DNA from: Tepidibacter hydrothermalis
Lineage (GTDB): Bacteria > Bacillota > Clostridia > Peptostreptococcales > Peptostreptococcaceae
DNA length: 64,000 nucleotides
Direction: 5' to 3'
Assembly (NCBI RefSeq): GCF_029542625.1
Contig: NZ_CP120733.1
Coordinates: 806,001-870,000, forward strand
Positions 27,534 to 35,592 of the stretch are shown here, piece after piece. Each line of letters begins with the position of its first letter. Positions within the stretch are counted from its first letter, which is position 1. The position numbers and the translations under genes are program-made. The notes beneath the pieces are model-generated. The model was not told the origin of the DNA, ran no database searches, and saw only the letters and a program-made list of their open reading frames with translations.

Positions 27534-28317
27534 AAGAGTAGTTACTTTATTTATAGGTATAGCTAGTTTATTTTTAATGTATATATATCTACCTACAGAA
27601 CAAAAAAGTGAAAATATAAAAATAGGAGTATCTGATGATATTTCTGGTTTTGTAATAGATTATATGATAAAAGAAAAAGAATTAAATGCATCCTTAGAAA
27701 ACAACTTTGAATCATTTTCAATAAGAGATTGCTGAGGTAGTTCTACTCAATGGGCATTGAGTTCAAATCAAATGGACTTAGCGATTATATGTGAGGATGC
27801 TGCTGAGGAATTTATAAGAAATAATGATGAATTTAAGATAGTTGGAAGTTGTGTAAAAAATTCGGATGTATTTATATTAAAAGATAATAAGAGTATTAAA
27901 AAAATCGGTATAGCACAAAATAGAAAATATCAACAAGAATTAGTAAAAGCTAAATTTGGCAGTAGCTGTCAGGTATATCCTATGACAGCTACTGCTTTAG
28001 GATATGCACTTGAAAATAATACATTAGATGCTATATTGATAGATTCTTTAAAATCTTGGAAGTTAGACGGAAAAAAAGAAATATCTAATTACAATAAAGA
28101 CTATATTACATATGTAATGGTGGTAAATAAAGGTTTTGAAAAAAAAGATTTATATAAAGAATTTATAAACCATTACAATGAAGCAATAATGGACTTAAAA
28201 GATGAAAAATCATTAAAAAAACAGCTTAGTAATTATATGAACACTACTATTTTAGATGAGGAGGTTCGAGATTGGAAAAAGTTGAATGTGAAGCTAGAAC
28301 CTATAATTCAAGAATAA
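27517..28317 (+). CDS. saoB: Second substrate-binding selenoprotein SaoB (UGA-Sec at 27733)
   Basis: 266 residues if TGA 27733-27735 is selenocysteine. Starts at a TTG within the end of saoX (17-base overlap), so translation is probably coupled. One N-terminal membrane segment (VVTLFIGIASLFLMYIYLP) is followed by the outer domain: ENIKIGVSDDISGFVIDYM, then R-D-C72-U73-G-S-S-T-Q-W, and beyond it ALSSNQMDLAIICEDAAEEF and later VYPMTATALGYALENNTLDAILI, which is the same fold order as binding proteins of the SsuA type. The frame is continuous through the TGA and both halves belong to one fold. The Cys-Sec pair sits at the place of the SaoX cleft region. A hairpin follows the TGA. Confidence 0.82.
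27733..27762 (+). promoter_or_regulatory. Bacterial SECIS-like hairpin of saoB
   Basis: ACTCAAT (27745-27751) and ATTGAGT (27756-27762) form a perfect 7-bp stem with loop GGGC, 9 bases after the TGA. The loop starts with G. Confidence 0.7.
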
Positions 28318-29090
28318 AATATCAAAATTTACATAATCAAAAGATTAAGGATTTTGTACATAAATTTATTATGATATGTATTTTACTATCTATATGGCAG
28401 ATGAGTGCTATGCATTTCGATAATTCGCTTTTGATGCCTTATCCAATAGATACTTTAAAAGCTTTTATATATTGTATTACAGATAAAGAAACAGTTATAA
28501 ATATTTTGATTACATTACAGCGTGTATTAAAAGGATTCTTATATGCTATGCTATTTGGGCTTCCATTAGGTTTTCTAATGGGATTTTCAAAAGTTGCTCA
28601 AAAGCTTTTGGGAAGTTTTATAGATTCTATAAGACAAGTTCCTATTATGGCATGGGTACCTTTGACTATTGTATGGTTTGGAATAGGTGATGGACCTACT
28701 ATATTTTTGATTGCATTTTCAGGAGTATTTCCTATAATATTAAATACAATACAAGGGGTAAGAAATATATCAAAAGACTATTATAATGCCGCTGCAAGTA
28801 TGGGAGCTAGTAGAATTAGTATTTTTATACATGTTATAGTTCCAGCATCTATACCTTATATACTAACAGGAGCTAGAATTGCAATAAGTAGTGGATGGAT
28901 GTCTGTAATCTGAGCCGAGTTTATAGCGACGAGTGCCGGTCTTGGTTACTCTATGGTACAAGCCCAAACTAGAATGCAAACAGAGATGTTGGTTGCTTTA
29001 ATGTTTTTTGCAGCTTTAGTAGGGTTTGGAATTGATAAAATAATTCAATTTATTAATAAATCATTAACTCGATGGAGGGTTGCTGAGTAA
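28272..29090 (+). CDS. saoP: ABC transporter permease selenoprotein SaoP (UGA-Sec at 28911)
   Basis: 272 residues if TGA 28911-28913 is selenocysteine (U214). TTG start with GAGGAGG upstream, inside the end of saoB. A BPD_transp_1 permease of the SsuC/TauC type with six membrane segments; the EAA loop reads YYNAAASMGASRISIFIHVIVPASIP. Sec lies in GWMSVIUAEFIATSAGLGY, where ordinary SsuC-like proteins have Val/Ala before AEF, so Sec faces the transport path region. The frame downstream of the TGA encodes the last conserved helices and ends RWRVAE, overlapping the ATPase start by one base. Without read-through the transporter would lose its final two helices. Confidence 0.83.
28911..28944 (+). 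promoter_or_regulatory. Possible SECIS hairpin of saoP (weak)
   Basis: CGAG (28930-28933) and CTTG (28941-28944) give only a 4-bp stem with loop TGCCGGT, 16 bases after the TGA. This is the weakest of the four hairpins; a different fold may be used. Confidence 0.35.
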
Positions 29091-29842
29091 TGAAACTTAA
29101 GATTAATAATGTAAATAAGATTTTTAATAATGATAATAAACATCATCATGTACTTAAGGATATAAGTATGGATATTGAAAAGGGACAGTTTGTATCAATT
29201 CTTGGACCTTCTGGATGTGGAAAGACTACATTACTTACTATAGTAGCAGGATTTCAATCATGTGATAGTGGAGAAATTATAGTCAATTCTAAAATGGTAA
29301 GTAAACCTGGACCTGATAGAGCTTTTGTATTTCAAAATTATGCTCTATTTCCTTGGATGAATGTAGGAGATAATATTAGGTATCCTATGAAACAGCAGAA
29401 AATACCCAAGGGACAAAGAGAGAAAAGACTTAATGAACTATTAGAAATGGCTCAATTAACTGGCAAAGATAAATTATATCCTCATCAAATTTCAGGAGGA
29501 ATGAAACAAAGATGTGCAGTTGTTAGAGCGCTTGCATGCAGTCCTGAAGTTTTGCTTATGGATGAACCGTTAGGGGCAATAGATTTTCAGATGAGACAAA
29601 ACCTTCAGGAAGAATTAGAAAACTTGTGGTTAAAAGATAAGACTACTGTTTTGATGGTTACTCATGATGTGGATGAAGCGGTTTACTTGAGCGATAGAGT
29701 TATTGTAATGGGAACTGATAAAGGAAAGATATTAGAGGATATGTACATAGATATTGATAGACCTAGAAATAGAGATTCAAAGTCTTATCTAGAATATAAA
29801 ATGAAACTTACTGACGTACTCAAAAAATGCAATAACAAATAG
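29090..29842 (+). CDS. saoA: ABC transporter ATP-binding protein SaoA
   Basis: 250 residues. Walker A GPSGCGKTT, Q-loop VFQNYALFPW, signature ISGGMKQRCAVVRAL, Walker B VLLMDEPLG, H-loop VTHDVDEA. It belongs to the nitrate/sulfonate/taurine group and pairs with the permease whose stop codon it overlaps (TAATG). HHHV near residue 20 is a small histidine run outside the conserved core. Cytosolic face of the membrane. Confidence 0.88.
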   Translation: MKLKINNVNKIFNNDNKHHHVLKDISMDIEKGQFVSILGPSGCGKTTLLTIVAGFQSCDSGEIIVNSKMVSKPGPDRAFVFQNYALFPWMNVGDNIRYPMKQQKIPKGQREKRLNELLEMAQLTGKDKLYPHQISGGMKQRCAVVRALACSPEVLLMDEPLGAIDFQMRQNLQEELENLWLKDKTTVLMVTHDVDEAVYLSDRVIVMGTDKGKILEDMYIDIDRPRNRDSKSYLEYKMKLTDVLKKCNNK

Positions 29843-29867
29843 CTGACAGAATGGAAGTGAGAATTAG

Positions 29868-30542
29868 ATGGAGAATATACGTGAGATGTCATTTAAATAC
29901 TATCCTGTAGAAAGACTTATTATAGATAGTATATACTCAAGACTTACTAAAGAGGAAAATGACATTAGAATTAATATGATGAAATATACTATAGATAACA
30001 ATAAGGCTTACAATTTAGATAATTCTTATGAAGAAATACAAACTAAAGTGAATATTAGTAAATCTGATTTAAATAAAATTATAGAAAATTTGATTCAAAA
30101 AAGAGCTTTAGTAGTTGATGAAAATAATAATGTTAATTTTATATATCCTGTATCTGCACTTGAAACTAATCATAAGGTAAAGCTTGAAGATGAAAGTGTA
30201 TTTAATGCTATGTGTGCTGTTGATGCCATGGGAAGTTCTTTTACATTTAATCAGGATGTAGAAATAAGATCTAAGTGTAGCTTATGTGGAGAAGAAATAT
30301 TTGTTCAGATTAAAAATGGAGAGATTACAAACTTAATTCCTGATAGCACACACGTACTTCATGTAGATTTAAATAAAAATCAAAATTGGTCAGGAAACTG
30401 CTGAAACATAATGAATTTCTTCTGTACGAAGAATCATTATGATGAGTGGGTAAATAATATGAATTTATCACAAGACGATATATTTTGTTTAAGTGCGCGT
30501 GAAGCTTTAGATGTAGCTTATATGATATTTAATGTTGAATAA
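29868..30542 (+). CDS. saoL: MerB-like organomercurial lyase selenoprotein SaoL (UGA-Sec at 30402)
   Basis: 224 residues if TGA 30402-30404 is selenocysteine (U179). Residues 15-95 look like the winged-helix N-terminal part of the family. The MerB active-site layout is present: NAMC116-AVD119AMG corresponds to the catalytic Cys and Asp of MerB (C96 and D99), and WSGNC178-U179-NIMNFFC matches the MerB FCCHVHFF segment, with Sec in place of the second of two adjacent cysteines. The Cys-to-Cys spacing (62) is almost that of MerB (63). MerB breaks carbon-mercury bonds by protonation. C137 and C140 form a further CxxC. The frame continues through the TGA to TAA at 30540, and a strong hairpin follows the TGA. 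Confidence 0.87.
30402..30440 (+). promoter_or_regulatory. Bacterial SECIS hairpin of saoL
   Basis: ATAATGA (30408-30414)/TCATTAT (30434-30440) and TTCTTC (30417-30422)/GAAGAA (30428-30433) form a 13-bp stem with a 2-base bulge and loop TGTAC, starting 3 bases after the TGA. The best SECIS candidate of the four. Confidence 0.8.
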
Positions 30543-30565
30543 TTTAAGTAGGGGAGGATAATATT

Positions 30566-31714
30566 ATGAAGGATTTACCTCAAATATTTGATGAATTTAG
30601 TGAAGCTAGAAGAGATGGATTTTTAAAAATTAAAAAATTAAAAGAAGATGGAAATAAAATAGTAGGAGTATACTGTGCATATACTCCAAAAGAGATAATT
30701 ATGGCATCTGGTGCTATACCAGTATCTTTATGTGGAACTAGTGAAGAACCTATTAAAGATGCTGAAAAAGATCTTCCTAGAAATTTATGTCCTTTAATTA
30801 AATCAAGTTATGGATTTAGTATAACAGATAAATGTCCATATTTTTATTTTTCTGATCTATTAGTTGGAGAGACTACATGTGATGGAAAGAAAAAAATGTA
30901 TGAACTTTTAGCCGAAATAAAACCTATGCATATTATGTATCTTCCTCAAAACTATAAAACAGAGGATTCTATAAATTCATGGAATAAAGAATTAGTTAAT
31001 TTAAAAGAGAGATTAGAGTCTGAATTTGAAGTTGAAATTACAGAAGATAAATTAAAAGAAAGTATAAGACTGTGTAATGAAGAAAGAAAACTACTAAAAG
31101 AATTATACCAATTAAGCTCATTATGTCCTCCGGCTATAAATGGATTTGACCTTATAAAAGTATTAGAGGGTACTAGTTTTAAACTAGATAAAAAAGAGTA
31201 TTTAAAAGAGTTAAGAGATTTAATAGATAAAATTAAATGTGATTATAAAGATGAAGATAAGAGAATATCAAAAGACTTAAAAAGAATACTAATAACAGGA
31301 TGTCCAATAGGAGGAGTTGCTGAAAAGATAGTTAAAACAGTAGAAGGAAATAGTGGAGTAGTTGTATGCTTTGAAAACTGTGGAGGAGCTAAATCAATCG
31401 AAAATTTAGTAGATGAAACTATTGACTCTATGGAAGCTTTAACAAAGCATTATTTAAATATTCCATGTTCTTGTATGACTCCTAATAATGACAGGTTAGA
31501 TTTATTATCAAGACTTGTAGATGAATACAAAGTTGATGGTGTAATTGATGTAGTTCTTCAAGCTTGCCATACATACAATGTAGAGACATATAATATTAAG
31601 AAATTTATAAATAACGATAAAAAAATACCTTATATGGCTTTAGAAACTGACTATTCTCAAACTGATATAGGTCAGATAAGTACTCGTATAGGGGCATTTA
31701 TAGAGATGCTTTAG
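30566..31714 (+). CDS. Double-cubane-cluster-type reductase (2-hydroxyacyl-CoA dehydratase D family)
   Basis: 382 residues, ribosome site TAGGGGAGGATAAT, 23 bases after saoL and probably in the same operon. The family (HgdB-like, PF06050) binds iron-sulfur clusters through cysteines; here C in [67 protein letters not shown] and QACHTYNVE. Single-gene members of this type are the ATP-driven double-cubane-cluster reductases (DCCP), which need an HgdC-like ATPase that is not seen nearby. It could deliver low-potential electrons to the selenium/metal chemistry of the cluster; that link is inference from position only. Confidence 0.8.
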   Translation: MKDLPQIFDEFSEARRDGFLKIKKLKEDGNKIVGVYCAYTPKEIIMASGAIPVSLCGTSEEPIKDAEKDLPRNLCPLIKSSYGFSITDKCPYFYFSDLLVGETTCDGKKKMYELLAEIKPMHIMYLPQNYKTEDSINSWNKELVNLKERLESEFEVEITEDKLKESIRLCNEERKLLKELYQLSSLCPPAINGFDLIKVLEGTSFKLDKKEYLKELRDLIDKIKCDYKDEDKRISKDLKRILITGCPIGGVAEKIVKTVEGNSGVVVCFENCGGAKSIENLVDETIDSMEALTKHYLNIPCSCMTPNNDRLDLLSRLVDEYKVDGVIDVVLQACHTYNVETYNIKKFINNDKKIPYMALETDYSQTDIGQISTRIGAFIEML

Positions 31715-31726
31715 AAATATTAATGA

Positions 31727-31769
31727 AAAAGATCTAGGTTTAATATAAATAAACCTAAGGTCTTTTTTT
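31727..31769 (+). terminator. Terminator of the selenoprotein operon
   Basis: AAAAGATCTAGGTTTA pairs with TAAACCTAAGGTCTTTTTT (one bulge), followed by a U run. Confidence 0.8.
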
Positions 31770-31786
31770 GATTTTGAGGGTAATCA

Positions 31787-31984
31787 AAAACTATATATGA
31801 AAATACCGTGAATACAACGAAATTTTGAATATAACTAAGTTTTTATCTTATTAATAATCCTAAAATTTATAAACTCCCTACGGTCAGACATATAAATTTT
31901 TCAACGGATTATTAAACGCTAAAAATCAAGTTATATTAGTCAAAATATCTAAAAGCATTCACTAACATTTCCATATATAGTTTT
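31787..31984. repeat. Foldback repeat element, family A copy 2
   Basis: About 198 bases with end arms AAAACTATATATG and CATATATAGTTTT (13 bp perfect) and further paired blocks. The centre CCCTACGGTCAGACATATAAA matches the centre of copy 1 (4073-4277), as do the flanking CCTAAAA and TTTTTCAACG blocks; the end arms differ. The rest of the gap up to 32199 holds only a possible -10 box TATAAT at 32148-32153 for the next gene. Confidence 0.75.
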
Positions 31985-32198
31985 AATATCAAGCTATTCT
32001 ATTATGAAGTTAGATCTTACCTATTTAGGATTAAGCACATAAATTTATTTGATCTATGTAATCAAACAATATGCATTTTATAGAGAATATATATGTATCT
32101 AAAAGTAAGTCAAAATTTAAAATCTTTTTAAAAATATAAAAAAAGAGTATAATAGCTAATACATATCTATTTTTCTAGTTAGAAGGGTGCTGATTGTA

Positions 32199-32870
32199 TT
32201 GTTTGAAAACATGGATATTTTCTCAAATATAGATAAAGAAATTATAAAAGATATGAAATCTAGAGGACTTATAAAGATTTATGAAAAAGATGAAATAATA
32301 TTTAGTGAGGCTGAAGAGAAAAGCAATGTATATTTGGTATGTTCAGGAAAGATAATACTTTATAGATCATCAGAAGAAGGTGATGAAAAAATTATATATA
32401 TACTTGGAAGCGGCGATTTCTTAAATGAAGTTTGTATAGATGATAAAAATACTTCTGCTAATGCTAAAGTTATGGAAGATAGTAAAATAATATGTTTTTC
32501 AAAGAGAGATATTATATCTTGGATGAGGCGAGATTTTAATTTTAATATGATTATTATGAATTCGCTAAGTAATAAACTTAGAAGATCTTTTAGACAGATA
32601 AAGAATTTAGGACTTAAAAAAACTAATTATAGAATAGCAGCAAGACTTTGGAAGCTTGCCAGAGACTATGGATGTTCAAGTGATGAAAATATTCATATAG
32701 ATATAAATATGACTCATTCTCAACTTGCATCTATGGTTGGTACGTCTAGAGAATCTGTAAGTAGATTTTTAAAAAATATTGAAAGAAAGAACATAATAAA
32801 GCAAAAAAATCAAAAGATAATAATATGCAGTCTAAGTAAACTTGAAGACTACACTAAATCCCTATCATAA
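32199..32870 (+). CDS. Crp/Fnr family transcription regulator
   Basis: 223 residues from the TTG at 32199, with AGAAGGGTG 9 bases upstream; an ATG 12 bases later is an alternative. N-terminal cyclic-nucleotide-binding-like beta barrel (residues 15-115, VYLVCSGKIILYRSSEEGDEK) and a C-terminal winged helix with SMVGTSRESVSRFLKNIERK as recognition helix. It has no N-terminal FNR-type cluster of four cysteines. The recognition ERxSR-like segment fits binding to TGTGA half sites, and such a dyad lies directly downstream before the FNT-asr operon, which it probably controls. Confidence 0.85.
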   Translation: MFENMDIFSNIDKEIIKDMKSRGLIKIYEKDEIIFSEAEEKSNVYLVCSGKIILYRSSEEGDEKIIYILGSGDFLNEVCIDDKNTSANAKVMEDSKIICFSKRDIISWMRRDFNFNMIIMNSLSNKLRRSFRQIKNLGLKKTNYRIAARLWKLARDYGCSSDENIHIDINMTHSQLASMVGTSRESVSRFLKNIERKNIIKQKNQKIIICSLSKLEDYTKSLS

Positions 32871-32882
32871 GGGATTTTTTTG
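32856..32882 (+). terminator. Terminator overlapping the end of the Crp/Fnr gene
   Basis: AAATCCC (32856-32862) and GGGATTT (32871-32877) with the stop codon in the loop, then U5. Confidence 0.75.
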
Positions 32883-32892
32883 TAAGGGAAGT

Positions 32893-32920
32893 TATATCTG
32901 TGATAAATATCACAGATATA
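32893..32920 (+). promoter_or_regulatory. Crp/Fnr-type operator before the FNT-asr operon
   Basis: A perfect inverted repeat with 13-base arms (TATATCTGTGATA and TATCACAGATATA) around AA. The core TGTGATAAATATCACA is a classic Crp/Fnr site. A -10 box TAAAAT at 32936-32941 places the dyad centre about 41.5 bases before the expected start point, the standard class II activation position. Confidence 0.8.
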
Positions 32921-32981
32921 TATATTGCATATTGTTAAAATATTAATGACTAAAAAATATCAATCTGAGGAGATGAATTAA

Positions 32982-33764
32982 GTGATAAAAGAGAATTTAG
33001 AAAAATTAGCCGCTGCTGCACAAGCAAAAACAAAGCTTTTAAATGATAATATTGTTAAATATTTTATACTTGCAATGATGGCTGGAATTTATGTAGGGTT
33101 CGGAATAATGCTTATTTTTTCTATAGGAGCACCACTTAAAGCTGCAGGATCACCTGGACTTAAAGCCTTAATGGGATCAAGCTTTGCAATTGCATTAACA
33201 TTAGTTATATTTGCAGGATCAGAACTTTTTACAGGAAACAACATGGTAATGACAGTAGGAGCATTATCTAAGAAAGTAACGTGGATAGATGCTATAAAAA
33301 TATGGATTGTAAGTTATTTTGGTAATTTAGTTGGATCTTTATTAATGGCATGGACATTAGTTCAAACAGGACTTGTAGCCAAAGAGCCACTTAGTAATTT
33401 TGTATTAGGAGCTAGTGCGGCTAAGATGGGAGCACCATCTATGGAATTATTCTTTAGAGGTATATTATGTAATATGTTAGTATGTCTAGCAATATGGATG
33501 GCTACAAAAACTAAAGAAGATATAGCAAAAATCGCATTTATATTCTTATGCCTATTTGGATTTATAGGATCTGGGTTTGAGCATAGTATAGCTAATATGA
33601 CACTTCTTGGAATGGGATTATTTATTCCTCATGATCCTAGCTTAGTATCTTGGGCAGGGTATATGCACAATTTAATACCTGTAACACTTGGAAACATGTT
33701 AGGAGGAGCAGTTGTGATAGGTGCTATGTACTTTTATGTTGGAACTGGAAGAGGAGGTAAATAG
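32982..33764 (+). CDS. FNT family channel (formate/nitrite transporter; probable hydrosulfide channel)
   Basis: 260 residues from a GTG with GAGGAG upstream; six membrane segments with the FNT repeats (GSSFAIALTLVIFAGSELFTGNNMV and the second LFFRGILCNMLVCLAIWMA). Family members move small anions such as formate, nitrite or hydrosulfide. Since the next three genes are asrABC, which produce sulfide, the same arrangement as the hydrosulfide channel (HSC/FNT3) described in Clostridioides difficile, HS- export is the most likely role; sulfite uptake is the alternative. Confidence 0.87.
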   Translation: MIKENLEKLAAAAQAKTKLLNDNIVKYFILAMMAGIYVGFGIMLIFSIGAPLKAAGSPGLKALMGSSFAIALTLVIFAGSELFTGNNMVMTVGALSKKVTWIDAIKIWIVSYFGNLVGSLLMAWTLVQTGLVAKEPLSNFVLGASAAKMGAPSMELFFRGILCNMLVCLAIWMATKTKEDIAKIAFIFLCLFGFIGSGFEHSIANMTLLGMGLFIPHDPSLVSWAGYMHNLIPVTLGNMLGGAVVIGAMYFYVGTGRGGK

Positions 33765-33766
33765 AT

Positions 33767-34792
33767 ATGGGATTTGAGATTACTAATAAAGACTTTAACA
33801 AGATATTAGAATCATTAAAAGATGAATATAAAATATATGCACCAAAGCGATTTTATAAAAGAGGACGTTTTTCAGATACTGATTTAATAAGATATGATGA
33901 AATAAAGACCATAGAAGAAATAGAGTACAAGGAAAAATCTCAATACTCACCTAAAGAGGTTATATATCCTATAACTCAGACTTTATTTTATTTCAATGAA
34001 GATGAATTCAAAGAATCTACTGTAAGTGAAAAGAAAATATTAATCTTCTTAAGATCGTGTGATATAAATGGAATGAGAAGGCTTGATACAATATTTTTAG
34101 AAAATGGACCATATAAAGATGTGTATTATCAAAGGCTTAGAGAAAAAGTCAAATTCGTTCTTATAGAGTGTAGTGAAAGCTTTGACAATTGCTTCTGTGT
34201 ATCTATGAATTCAAACAAAGCTGATAACTATGATATAGGTATAAGATTTGAAGACAACAAAGTTACTTGTGAAGTCAAAGATGATGAACTTAAAAAGATA
34301 TTTGAAGCTTTTGGAGATAAAGTTGAATTTGAATTGGATTATGTAAAAGAAAATAAGTTTAAAGTAGAAGTTCCAAATAAAGATGATTTGAGTGTAGAAT
34401 TTTTCAATAACAAGGTTTGGGAAGAATACTCAAAGAGATGTATAGCTTGTGGTAGATGTAATACAGTATGCATGACTTGTAGCTGTTTTACTACTCAAGA
34501 TATAGCTTATGAAGAAAATCCCAGCAGTGGAGAAAGAAGAAGAGTATGGGCTGGATGTCATATAGATAAGTTCACTAATATGGCAGGTGGACATGAATTT
34601 AGAAAAGATTATGGATCTAGAATGCGTTTTAAAACAATGCATAAAATATATGACTACAACAAGCGTTTTGGTGAAAACATGTGCGTTGGATGTGGTAGAT
34701 GTGATGATCAATGTCCACAATATATATCTTTTGCCCAGTGTATTAACAAGGTAAGTGAGACTTTAAAGAAGGGGGAGGCTACTAATGAATAA
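33767..34792 (+). CDS. asrA: Anaerobic sulfite reductase subunit A
   Basis: 341 residues. Electron-transfer subunit with two C-terminal [4Fe-4S] motifs: CIACGRCNTVCMTC at about residue 225 and MCVGCGRCDDQCPQY at about 305. The N-terminal part is the AsrA-specific domain with LRSCDINGMRRLDTIF. Begins two bases after the channel gene; overlaps asrB by 8 bases. Confidence 0.93.
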   Translation: MGFEITNKDFNKILESLKDEYKIYAPKRFYKRGRFSDTDLIRYDEIKTIEEIEYKEKSQYSPKEVIYPITQTLFYFNEDEFKESTVSEKKILIFLRSCDINGMRRLDTIFLENGPYKDVYYQRLREKVKFVLIECSESFDNCFCVSMNSNKADNYDIGIRFEDNKVTCEVKDDELKKIFEAFGDKVEFELDYVKENKFKVEVPNKDDLSVEFFNNKVWEEYSKRCIACGRCNTVCMTCSCFTTQDIAYEENPSSGERRRVWAGCHIDKFTNMAGGHEFRKDYGSRMRFKTMHKIYDYNKRFGENMCVGCGRCDDQCPQYISFAQCINKVSETLKKGEATNE

Positions 34793-35576
34793 TCCTTTGA
34801 TTCCTCAAAAAAAGAAGGTATTAGATGTAATAGCACAAACGGATATAGATATAACATATAAGGTTGAATTTGATGAAAAACTAAAAGGTGGTCAGTTTGT
34901 TCAAGTATCTATCCCAAGAGTTGGAGAGGCTCCTATATCTGTTAGTGATTTTGGTGATGGATATATAGAAATGACAATAAGAAAAGTAGGAAAATTAACT
35001 GATGAAATATACAATCTAAAGCCAGGGGATTATATGTATTTAAGAGGTCCTTATGGAAATGGATTCCCTATAGAAAAATATGAAAATAAGCATTTAATAA
35101 TAGCTGCTGGAGGAACTGGTCTTGCTCCTGTTAAGAATATAGTAAATCATTTTAATGGGGATATAGATAAGGTTAAAAAATTTGATTTGTTATTAGGATT
35201 TAAATCTCCTAAAGATATACTGTTTAAGGATGAGATTGAAAACTGGAAAAAGAATATAAACTTAACTTTAACAGTCGATAATGCAGATGAGAACTGGACT
35301 GGAAACTCAGGCCTTATAACAACATTTGTACCTAATGTAGAAATTGATAATATGGATGATGTTCAGGTTGTAATAGTTGGACCTCCTGTAATGATGAAAT
35401 TTACAGCACTAGAATTCTTAAAACTTGGAGTTCCTAAAGAACAAATATGGGTTTCTTTTGAAAGAAAGATGTCTTGTGCAATAGGTAAATGTGGGCATTG
35501 TAAAATAGATGAGACTTATGTATGTCTTGAAGGGCCTGTATTTAACTATACAAAAGGTGAAGAATTAATAGACTAG
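34785..35576 (+). CDS. asrB: Anaerobic sulfite reductase subunit B
   Basis: 263 residues, ferredoxin-NADP reductase-like. FAD-binding barrel with GGQFVQVSIPRVGEAPISVSD, NAD(P)-binding AAGGTGLAPVKNIV, and a C-terminal [2Fe-2S] cysteine set in FERKMSCAIGKCGHCKIDETYVC. Passes electrons from NADH to AsrA/AsrC. Start ATG behind AAGAAGGGGGAGG. Confidence 0.93.
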   Translation: MNNPLIPQKKKVLDVIAQTDIDITYKVEFDEKLKGGQFVQVSIPRVGEAPISVSDFGDGYIEMTIRKVGKLTDEIYNLKPGDYMYLRGPYGNGFPIEKYENKHLIIAAGGTGLAPVKNIVNHFNGDIDKVKKFDLLLGFKSPKDILFKDEIENWKKNINLTLTVDNADENWTGNSGLITTFVPNVEIDNMDDVQVVIVGPPVMMKFTALEFLKLGVPKEQIWVSFERKMSCAIGKCGHCKIDETYVCLEGPVFNYTKGEELID

Positions 35577-35592
35577 ATAAGGGGGGAGTATA

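Noticed and set aside
27517-28317. Two separate genes or a pseudogene split by TGA 27733
   Set aside because: Both halves form one binding-protein fold, the frame is unchanged, and three further operon members show the same feature with hairpins behind the TGA.
30405-30542. A separate small gene after the TGA at 30402
   Set aside because: It has no ribosome site and encodes the MerB C-terminal segment that belongs to saoL.
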